Assembly (NCBI GenBank): GCA_025453375.1
Contig: JALOQT010000236.1
Coordinates: forward strand, 1 to 5,106
Reading direction: 5' to 3'
Source: Phycisphaerales bacterium
GTDB taxonomy: Bacteria; Planctomycetota; Phycisphaerae; Phycisphaerales; UBA1924
Length of the DNA stretch: 5,106 bases
Each line of letters begins with the position of its first letter. Position 1 is the stretch's first letter. The notes below the pieces were generated by a model, which was given only the letters and a program-made list of their open reading frames with translations, did not search any database and was not told where the DNA came from. Shown here one piece after another: positions 1 to 5,106 of the stretch. A program made the translations under genes and the position numbers.

Positions 1-2
1 TG

Positions 3-1886
3 GGCTTGGTCGCGGCGGCTGGGCTAGCGTCGCCCGGGCTGGCAGGCGGGATTGATCTCTGCGACGTCAAGCAGATGGGCATGCCGGACTTTGATCAGCG
101 GCGATCGGGCTTGACTGGCAACGGCGGTGTGCACTGCGTGCCGACGAGCATGTCGAACATCCTGGGATACTTTGCGATCCATGGGATTCCGCAGGCGTTT
201 CCGGGGGTGAACACGCTGTGGGGGCAGGAGGATTACTCGCAGATCACGATCAACATCCTGACGCTTGGTGTGTTCATGGACACCAGCCTGCCGGATGGGA
301 CGAATGGTAACGATGGATTTGACGGAATGAAGACGTGGATCGACACGAGGGCTCCGGGGAAGATCGGGTTGATACGCATCTCCGGCGGGGGGGTGAACCC
401 GGCGTTCATCAGCATCTATCGCAACATCCTCGGCGGGTACATCGCCCCGTGCTATGGGCGATATCGCGATGACGACAACAACAATGTGTGGGATCGCGAT
501 GGCGGGCACTGCGTGACGCTGCATCGGCTGCGGTTTGCGTGCAGCAACGTGCCGGAGATGTCGGTGCGTGATCCGGCGACGGATGAGGGGAATGTGACGA
601 ATCGGCTGACGCAGCAGTCGCCGTTTACGGTGCGGACGTTCAACATCTCCAAGTGGACGGGCAACTTGAGCGGGACGACGCGGACGCGCTGGCGGATTGA
701 GCCGGCGGCGTCGGATGTCTATGCGTTGTTTGACAGCATGTATGTGCTGGTGCCGCTGGTGCAGTTGACGGCCAGCGGGCAGAACGTGGTGATTGCGCCG
801 GCGGTGCCACTGGTGAATCAGGATCCACCCTCGCCGGTCAACACGGGCAGTGCGGTGCTGAATCACCAGTTGGCGTCGGATCTGGCGTCGGTGACGGTGG
901 TGCACGGCAACGCTGGGGGCACGCCGACGACAATCCGGCAGGTGAGTCTGCTCGATGGCTCGCGGCGGGTGCTCGGGTCGACGACGAGCAAGCAGATTGC
1001 ACACGGGCGGCGCGGGCAGGTGTACTTCATTGACGGGAACCAACTGGTGTGTGTGGACAGCACGCCACTGCCGCCGCTGCCGCCGATTGAACTGGCGCGG
1101 GTGACGCTGCCTGGCGTGCCGGAGGGGCTAGCGGTGGACCCGGTGACGGATCAGGTGTGTGTGGCGATTGCGGCGGGGGTGGCGGGGCCGCGGCTGGCGC
1201 GGTTCAGCAAGACGCTCAGCCCGATTGCCACGAACTTCTATCCGGCGATTGGCGGCACGGGTGAACTGAAGATCAAGCCCGGGCCGCAGAGCGGGCAGTG
1301 GCGATTGGGGCGTGTTGGTGGGCCATCAGTGCGGACGATTCTGCCGCCCGGGACGCCGACGGGGAGTTTCACCAACGGCGCGATGATTGACCTGCCGGGG
1401 ACGGACACGCTGCAGGACTTCAACTTCCACTCTGGTGAACTGGTGTATTCGACGCCGGTGGTTGGCACGCCGAACTTCGTGACTCGGGCGGCGAAACAGG
1501 ATGTCAATGGGCGATGGGTGAGCCATCCGGATCATCCGTTCTTCAACCGGCCGGGCGGGGGAGTGATGTCGTTCATGACGCACATGGACATGTTTGACCC
1601 TGCGCTGGATGGGCCGATTGATCAGAGCATCGGGCCGGCGGTGGACTTGATCGCGCTGACGGGGCCGTCGGTGCCGGATTGCGTGGCGGATGTTGCGGGC
1701 GCGAACCAATGGCCGGAGCCGGATGGCGAGTTGACGGCCGATGACATCATCGTGTTCCTCGCGCGGTACTTCCGCGGGGATGGTCGGGCGGATGTGGCGG
1801 GGGCGAATCAGGCGCCGACACCGGATGGGCAGTTCAGCGCCGATGACATCATCGTGTTCCTGAACCGGTATTTCATCGGGTGTTGA
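3..1886 (+). CDS. Secreted C39-like cysteine peptidase-domain protein with C-terminal GC-type dockerin-like repeats (5' partial)
   Basis: The frame is open to the window edge, so the start is missing; the first in-window start-like codon, TTG at 6, is only a provisional residue 1. The visible N-terminus (LVAAAGLASPGLAGG) looks like the end of a Sec signal peptide with cleavage near residues 13-14, implying export. Residues ~24-250 resemble C39/papain-like peptidases: HCVPTS supplies the presumed nucleophile Cys44, GGHCVTLH the presumed His168 (His173 is an alternative), and RDPATD the presumed Asp189. Residues ~285-490 are beta-rich and include a propeller-like stretch (VPEGLAVDPVTDQV), but no fold is certain. 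Residues 561-623 are two 34-residue-period dockerin-like units, and the chain ends in Gly-Cys, as in many Phycisphaerae exported proteins. The gene converges on the kinase operon. The substrate is unknown, and the domain could be a non-catalytic C39-like fold. Exported and dockerin-like are firm; peptidase activity is inferred. Confidence 0.8.
   Translation, partial: GLVAAAGLASPGLAGGIDLCDVKQMGMPDFDQRRSGLTGNGGVHCVPTSMSNILGYFAIHGIPQAFPGVNTLWGQEDYSQITINILTLGVFMDTSLPDGTNGNDGFDGMKTWIDTRAPGKIGLIRISGGGVNPAFISIYRNILGGYIAPCYGRYRDDDNNNVWDRDGGHCVTLHRLRFACSNVPEMSVRDPATDEGNVTNRLTQQSPFTVRTFNISKWTGNLSGTTRTRWRIEPAASDVYALFDSMYVLVPLVQLTASGQNVVIAPAVPLVNQDPPSPVNTGSAVLNHQLASDLASVTVVHGNAGGTPTTIRQVSLLDGSRRVLGSTTSKQIAHGRRGQVYFIDGNQLVCVDSTPLPPLPPIELARVTLPGVPEGLAVDPVTDQVCVAIAAGVAGPRLARFSKTLSPIATNFYPAIGGTGELKIKPGPQSGQWRLGRVGGPSVRTILPPGTPTGSFTNGAMIDLPGTDTLQDFNFHSGELVYSTPVVGTPNFVTRAAKQDVNGRWVSHPDHPFFNRPGGGVMSFMTHMDMFDPALDGPIDQSIGPAVDLIALTGPSVPDCVADVAGANQWPEPDGELTADDIIVFLARYFRGDGRADVAGANQAPTPDGQFSADDIIVFLNRYFIGC
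1686..1874 (+). repeat. Tandem dockerin-like repeat pair within the secreted protein gene
   Basis: Two in-frame units of about 29 codons begin at 1686 and 1788, a spacing of 102 bases (34 codons). Each reads ADVAGANQ, a short Pro-containing stretch, DG, then ADDIIVFL.RYF. A 23-base segment encoding ADDIIVFL is identical at 1737-1759 and 1839-1861; the rest has diverged at synonymous and some non-synonymous positions, which fits an old duplication. Type I dockerins are pairs of Ca-binding loop-helix units. Here the DG...DD half of each loop is recognisable, but about seven extra residues separate the first loop Asp from DG. This matches the module that public annotation calls a GC-type dockerin in Phycisphaerales proteins (recalled, not searched). 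The likely role is anchoring or sorting of the exported protein. Confidence 0.85.
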
Positions 1887-1913
1887 GGCCCGATGGGCGT
1901 GATCGAATCCTGG

Positions 1914-1932
1914 CGCGGCGGGTGATGCCGCG
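1914..1932. other. G+C-rich hairpin in the convergent intergenic gap
   Basis: CGCGGC at 1914-1919 pairs with GCCGCG at 1927-1932 around a 7-base loop, starting 28 bases after the peptidase-gene stop. The inverted repeat is perfect over six pairs and so can form on either strand. No T tract follows on either side, so it is not a canonical intrinsic terminator, and such a short G+C-only stem could arise by chance in this base composition. Confidence 0.3.
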
Positions 1933-1969
1933 GCGCTGGGTTGCGGAGAGTGATGGGCGCGGAGGGGGT

Positions 1970-1990
1970 GGCGTGCGGCGGCTGCGCGCC
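1970..1990 (+). terminator. Possible stem-loop terminator between convergent genes
   Basis: GGCGTGC (1970-1976) pairs with GCGCGCC (1984-1990) around a 7-base loop, giving seven pairs including one G-U on the + strand transcript. On the - strand the G-U becomes a mismatch, so the structure favours transcripts of the peptidase gene. It lies 84 bases after that gene's stop and 18 bases beyond the 3' end of the kinase gene. No U tract follows, so termination here, if any, would be by a hairpin without a U tail or would be Rho-dependent. This is weak support. Confidence 0.25.
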
Positions 1991-2007
1991 GGCATGTGAA
2001 GGCGCGA

Positions 2008-4518
2008 TCAGTCGATCGGGATGCCTTTGGCCTTCATCTGTTCGCGCACGGGGGCTTCGTAGGGCGTGCCGGTGAGCGCGCGGGCGTGGCGGATCATGCC
2101 CTCGCGGTCCTTGCGGGCCTCGGCCAGATCCCACGCGAGGGTGATGGGCATGATCGCGGCGTCGTCCTTGGGGCCGAAGGCTTCGCGCGAGCGGATGACA
2201 AGCTGCTCGACTTCGATGGCGGCTTCGTCGAGGCGGCCGAGCTGCACGAGCAACGCGGCGTGCAGGCCCATCGCGTCGAGCGTGTCGCGATGCGTCGAGC
2301 CGAGGCGCTGGGTGCGGGCGTCCAGGGCGAGCTGGGCGTCCTGGAGTGCGGCATCGAGCCGGCCTTCGCGGGCGAGGAACTTGGCACGGGTCGCATGGCT
2401 GGAGGCGGTGCTGGGGTGCTGCGGGCCGAGAACTCTTTGGCGGGCGACGATGACTTCCTGGAGCAGCACGATGGCTTCGGCGGTGTTGCCGAGCTCGCCT
2501 TGATAGGTGGCCATGTTGTGGCGGCTGACGAGCGTCTCTGGATGGTCGGGGCCGAGGCGGGCGACGCGCGAGGCATGCAGATCGGTGGCGATCTTCAGAG
2601 CGGCGTCGCGCTGGCCGAGTTCTTCGAGATCGACGGCGAGGTCATTGCGAATGCGATCGAGGCGCAGGTCATCGGGCGGGAGCGTCTGCTGCATCGTGGC
2701 TAGGAGCTTCTGGAAGCAGGCGACAGCTTCGGTGCGGGCTTCGGCGGAGTGCGGCGCGTGCTGGCCGGTGCCGAGCCAGATGGACATGGCTTCGATGCTG
2801 TAGCCGGACTCGAGGGCTGCCTGAAGCTGGGCGGGCGTGCCCGTGGGCATCGCGGCGTGGATCTCTCGGGCGCGCTGGACGTGCGGACGGGCGAGGTCGG
2901 GCGTGTCGAGCTTGATGGCGGCTTGGGCGAGCAATGAGCGGGCTTCGATCATCGCGCTGGCGAGGTGGCCGATGTCGTCATCGGTGTCGGGGCGATGGCC
3001 ATTGGCGGCGACACTGTCGAGCAGGTCGATGACGCGCTGGGCGTGCTGCAGGGCGAGTTGATAGTCGCCAAGTTCGAGGCGGGTTTGGCCGAGGGTGCTG
3101 AGGACTGTGGCCTTGGCGTAGTCGTCACGCGGGCCGATCGATGGCGTGTTGCTGGCGGTCAGTTCGGCTTCGGCGGTGGTGAGCAGCTCACGGACGGTCA
3201 GATCGCGGCCGCGGGATTCGCTCGGGCTGGCGGAGGTCAGAACGCGGCGGAGGAGGCGGGTGGCGGTGCGGGCGCTGGCTGCCTCCTGCGCGGCGGCCTG
3301 ACGCTGGGCCTCGGCGCGGCGGGCCTGCCAGGCGGTGGTAGCCAAGCCAGCGGCAAGGGTGAGCACGACGGCGGATGTTCCGATGACAAGGCCCTTGTGC
3401 GCGGCGAGCCAGCGCGTGCCGACGTGCTGATAGCGCGCGTCGGGGTCGCGGGCGAGGGCCTTGCGGAGGATGGCGTGCAGTTCGCGGGCGATCGGTGCGG
3501 GTTGCCGCAGCGGAATATCCGCAGGGTGATCGGCGATGGCGGCGGCGCGCAGCGCGTCGGTGATGGACAGGTCATCAAAGCGGCGAAGGGGGCGGTGGGT
3601 GAAGAGTTCGTAGGCGATGACGCCGATGGCGTAGATGTCGCTGCGGGCGTCGACGCGGTGCTGGTCGCCGGCGGCTTGCTCGGGGCTCATGTAACCGAGG
3701 GTGCCGATGATCGCGGCGGTGTCGTTGGGATCGATATCGGTGGAGATCAGTCGGGCGACGCCGAAGTCGAGGACTTTGATGGTGCCATCGGTGGTACGCA
3801 GGACGTTGGAGGGTTTGAGGTCTCGGTGAATGACGCCGCGCTGGTGGGCGTGGGCGACGGCGTCGCAGAGATCGATGAGGCAGCGGATGGTGGTGTGGAT
3901 ATCGGCGGAGGTGATGGCTTCGTCGAGCCGCTGGCCGTCGACATACTCCATCGCGAGGTAGCCGACGTCGGCGGTCAGTGGCGTGCGCGAGGTGTTCAGC
4001 AGGGTGGCGTTGGCCATGCCAGCATCGAAGATGCGGGCGATGCCGGGGTGCGTGAGCATGGCCAGCACGTCGGCCTCGTAGGAGAAACGTGCGGCCAGTG
4101 CATCGGGCTGGCGCGGGGCGTGGGGCGTGCGTGGTAGGATGAGTTTGATGGCGACTTCGCGACGGGGCTGGTCCTGCGTGGCGCGATAGACGGCGCCGTG
4201 CCCGCCGCGGCCGAGGAGGGCAGAGAGCGTGTAGCGGCCGATGCGCTGGGGCAGGAGGAGGTCAAGCTTCTCGGTGGATGTGGCGTGTGCAACGCCGATG
4301 CGCGAGGCGACACCGGCGATGGAGGCGTCAAGCAGGCCGCGATGGCTGTCGGCAGCCAGGAGCGATTCGAGTTCGTCGGCCAGCGCGGGCGTTCGGCTGC
4401 GCAGATCGCTGAGGAACTCGACGCGGGATTCGACGGCCAGCGCGCGGGCCTGGCCAAAGAGCGTGACGAGATCGTGATGATGCGATGCATCGCCGGTCGG
4501 GTCGGGCGGGAGGTTCAT
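2008..4518 (-). CDS. Membrane-anchored Hanks-type serine/threonine protein kinase with C-terminal TPR repeats
   Basis: This 836-residue protein should phosphorylate Ser/Thr on partner proteins from the inner face of the membrane. Residues 1-90 match the helical leader common in planctomycete kinases (ADELESLLAAD). The kinase domain spans ~95-365: Gly loop GRGGHGAV (103-110), VAIK Lys125, helix C Glu148, EYV hinge (191), HRDLKPSN (231-238) with Asp233, DFG (251-253), GTLGYMSPE (272-280) and SDIYAIGV (293-300). All catalytic residues are present, so it should be active. One hydrophobic segment lies at ~376-397, followed by a basic, Ala/Gln-rich probable coiled coil (398-425). TPR-like helices fill ~470-812, including four units at an exact 42-residue period. 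The segment joining the kinase domain to the membrane helix is unusually short. The ATG at 4518 was chosen because it forms ATGA with the upstream sigma gene and has GGAGG six bases before it. The substrate is unknown; the co-transcribed sigma factor is a candidate. Confidence 0.95.
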   Translation of the reverse strand: MNLPPDPTGDASHHHDLVTLFGQARALAVESRVEFLSDLRSRTPALADELESLLAADSHRGLLDASIAGVASRIGVAHATSTEKLDLLLPQRIGRYTLSALLGRGGHGAVYRATQDQPRREVAIKLILPRTPHAPRQPDALAARFSYEADVLAMLTHPGIARIFDAGMANATLLNTSRTPLTADVGYLAMEYVDGQRLDEAITSADIHTTIRCLIDLCDAVAHAHQRGVIHRDLKPSNVLRTTDGTIKVLDFGVARLISTDIDPNDTAAIIGTLGYMSPEQAAGDQHRVDARSDIYAIGVIAYELFTHRPLRRFDDLSITDALRAAAIADHPADIPLRQPAPIARELHAILRKALARDPDARYQHVGTRWLAAHKGLVIGTSAVVLTLAAGLATTAWQARRAEAQRQAAAQEAASARTATRLLRRVLTSASPSESRGRDLTVRELLTTAEAELTASNTPSIGPRDDYAKATVLSTLGQTRLELGDYQLALQHAQRVIDLLDSVAANGHRPDTDDDIGHLASAMIEARSLLAQAAIKLDTPDLARPHVQRAREIHAAMPTGTPAQLQAALESGYSIEAMSIWLGTGQHAPHSAEARTEAVACFQKLLATMQQTLPPDDLRLDRIRNDLAVDLEELGQRDAALKIATDLHASRVARLGPDHPETLVSRHNMATYQGELGNTAEAIVLLQEVIVARQRVLGPQHPSTASSHATRAKFLAREGRLDAALQDAQLALDARTQRLGSTHRDTLDAMGLHAALLVQLGRLDEAAIEVEQLVIRSREAFGPKDDAAIMPITLAWDLAEARKDREGMIRHARALTGTPYEAPVREQMKAKGIPID
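2152..2556 (-). repeat. Four kinesin-light-chain-type TPR units, 42-residue period
   Basis: In the kinase C-terminal region the inter-helix signature recurs at residues 655 (LGPDHPETL), 697 (LGPQHPSTA), 739 (LGSTHRDTL) and 781 (FGPKDDAAI), each exactly 42 residues or 126 bases apart. Between them lie helix pairs such as MATYQGELGNTAEAIVLLQEV. The 42-residue unit with an LG..HP.T turn is typical of TPR_10/TPR_12 (kinesin-light-chain-like) repeats rather than the 34-residue TPR. The last unit is degenerate. Such arrays bind protein partners. If the preceding hydrophobic segment spans the membrane once, this array lies outside the cytoplasm. Confidence 0.8.
3328..3393 (-). other. Single transmembrane segment of the kinase
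   Basis: Kinase residues 376-397 (starting GLVIGTSAVVLTLAAGLATT) form the only long uncharged hydrophobic stretch in the protein. Basic residues flank both sides (R369 and K375 before; R400, R401 and R406 after), so charge alone does not set orientation. The ATP-dependent kinase domain must be cytoplasmic, which puts the coiled-coil and TPR part on the other side of the membrane. Confidence 0.8.
4515..4518 (-). other. ATGA stop-start overlap coupling sigma factor and kinase genes
   Basis: Read on the - strand, ATGA contains the kinase ATG (4518-4516) and the sigma factor TGA (4517-4515). This four-base overlap is the classic sign of translational coupling: ribosomes finishing the sigma factor can restart on the kinase, tying the yields of the two proteins together. 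It also fixes the kinase start over the in-frame ATG 57 bases further upstream. Confidence 0.85.
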
Positions 4519-5106
4519 GAGGTGCCTCCGGCGGGCGGGGTGGTGCGGGTGCGGCGCATTTCGGCAGTCAGCCATGCGCGGGCGAAGGCCCAGTCGTTCT
4601 TGACGGTGGCGGCGGAGCGGCCGAGCACTTCGGCGGTCTGCTCGACAGTCAGTCCGGCGAAGAAGCGGAGCATGACGACATCGTGCTGACGCGGGTCGCG
4701 CTGGGCGAGTGACTGCATGGCGGCGTCGAGGGCCAGCAGTTCATCGGAGGTGCTGGTCGATGAACTGGCCGTCGCGGTGTCGGTGTCGATCGCGTGGATC
4801 GTCAGTTCCGGGGTGAGGTGGTCGAGGGAGCGGCCGTCGGTCCGGATGCTGGCGGTGGCGCGGACGTGGCGGGCGCGGTCGATGAGGATGCAGCGCATCG
4901 CGCGGGCGGCGGCGCTGAAGAAGTGCCCGCGGCTTTGCCACGTGACTTCACGGCTCTGGGCGCGGCTGCCTAGCAGGCGGACGTAGACCTCGTGGACGAG
5001 GGCGGTGGCTTGCAGCGTGTGGCCGGGGCGCTCGTGGCTCATCATGCCGCGGGCCATGCGGCGGAGTTCGTCGTAGAGCAGGGGGAAGAGTTCGTCGGTG
5101 GCGTTG
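4515..5106 (-). CDS. ECF-type RNA polymerase sigma factor, planctomycete kinase-linked family (5' partial)
   Basis: The gene runs off the right edge: codons upstream of the ATG at 5057 stay open and encode NATDELFPLLYDELRR, which belongs to the family core, so that ATG is internal. About 196 residues are visible and perhaps 15-20 are missing. Region 2 covers visible residues ~5-88: LYDELRRMA, then ERPGHTLQATALVHEVYVRL, then RGHFFSAAARAM and ILIDRAR, all hallmarks of the Sigma70_ECF (TIGR02999-like) family. A linker rich in Ser, Thr and Asp follows (~105-121). Region 4 (~124-183) contains LRFFAGLTVEQTAEVL and SAATVKNDWAFARAWL, the helix-turn-helix that reads the -35 element. It should direct RNA polymerase to a specific regulon. 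It is translationally coupled to the downstream kinase, and no anti-sigma gene is visible, so control by phosphorylation is a reasonable inference for this family. Its promoter lies outside the window. Confidence 0.93.
   Translation of the reverse strand, partial: NATDELFPLLYDELRRMARGMMSHERPGHTLQATALVHEVYVRLLGSRAQSREVTWQSRGHFFSAAARAMRCILIDRARHVRATASIRTDGRSLDHLTPELTIHAIDTDTATASSSTSTSDELLALDAAMQSLAQRDPRQHDVVMLRFFAGLTVEQTAEVLGRSAATVKNDWAFARAWLTAEMRRTRTTPPAGGTS
4525..4529 (-). promoter_or_regulatory. Ribosome-binding site of the kinase gene, inside the sigma factor gene
   Basis: The - strand reads GGAGG here, six bases before the kinase ATG at 4518, a near-ideal Shine-Dalgarno match and spacing. 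It lies within the last codons of the sigma factor gene (encoding the PPAGGTS tail) and supports the chosen kinase start. Confidence 0.75.

Noticed and set aside
6..8. TTG at 6 as the true start of the secreted protein
   Set aside because: The frame is open to the window edge, and the visible hydrophobic stretch is only the tail of a signal peptide, lacking the expected basic N-terminal part.
24..1043. 339-codon open frame on the - strand opposite the peptidase gene
   Set aside because: It is an antisense shadow in the same codon register, with a translation dominated by Arg, His and Pro. The + strand frame has a signal peptide and peptidase motifs.
1996..2703. 235-codon open frame on the + strand opposite the TPR region
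   Set aside because: Same antisense codon register as above; the opposite strand encodes regular TPR units.
2965..4137. 390-codon open frame on the + strand opposite the kinase gene
   Set aside because: It shares codon boundaries with the kinase gene, so + strand stops would require TTA, CTA or TCA codons in the kinase, which are rare in a G+C-rich gene. The translation is a low-complexity Gly/Ala/Asp/Val string with no family features, while the opposite strand has a complete kinase.
4519..4575. Upstream in-frame ATG at 4575 as the kinase start
   Set aside because: It would add a 19-residue His/Arg/Pro-rich stretch entirely within the sigma factor gene. The ATG at 4518 has a good GGAGG and the ATGA overlap.
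5055..5057. ATG at 5057 as the sigma factor start
   Set aside because: Codons upstream continue in frame to the window edge and encode LYDELRR, a conserved part of region 2, so the true start lies outside the window.
1..5106. CRISPR array, tRNA or rRNA gene, insertion sequence or attachment site
   Set aside because: No regularly spaced direct repeats with spacers, cloverleaf, transposase motif or bounding inverted repeats were seen; the only repeats are protein-level ones inside genes.

Overview
The window is strongly G+C rich, with most third codon positions G or C, and holds three protein genes and almost no non-coding DNA. Three things suggest a planctomycete, most likely of the class Phycisphaerae. 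The secreted protein ends in a duplicated dockerin-like module with a final Gly-Cys. An ECF sigma factor of the Planctomycetes-expanded type sits directly before a Ser/Thr kinase. The kinase has the architecture kinase domain, one membrane segment, then TPR repeats. This taxonomic reading is inference from protein families; the window has no rRNA or other phylogenetic marker.

Left part (3-1886, + strand): the 3' portion of a gene for an exported protein. It has the tail of a signal peptide, a C39/papain-like cysteine peptidase domain with a plausible Cys-His-Asp triad, a beta-rich middle region of unknown role, and a C-terminal pair of dockerin-like repeats with expanded loops. The true start lies just upstream of the window.

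Middle (1887-2007): a 121-base gap between convergent genes, with two G+C-rich hairpins but no T tract.

Right part (2008-5106, - strand): a two-gene operon. The upstream gene is an ECF-type sigma factor whose N-terminus lies beyond the window. Its TGA stop overlaps the ATG of a membrane-anchored Ser/Thr kinase (ATGA), and a GGAGG ribosome-binding site lies inside the sigma gene. The pair reads as a signalling unit in which the kinase may regulate its partner sigma factor; that link is inferred from gene arrangement and from the family. The peptidase gene is convergent and shares no operon with this pair, so a functional connection cannot be claimed.

I see no convincing new system. The points most worth a second look are an apparent in-frame loss of the usual linker between the kinase domain and the membrane segment, the shared seven-residue expansion in both dockerin-like loops, and the Cys pair bracketing the dockerin-like module.
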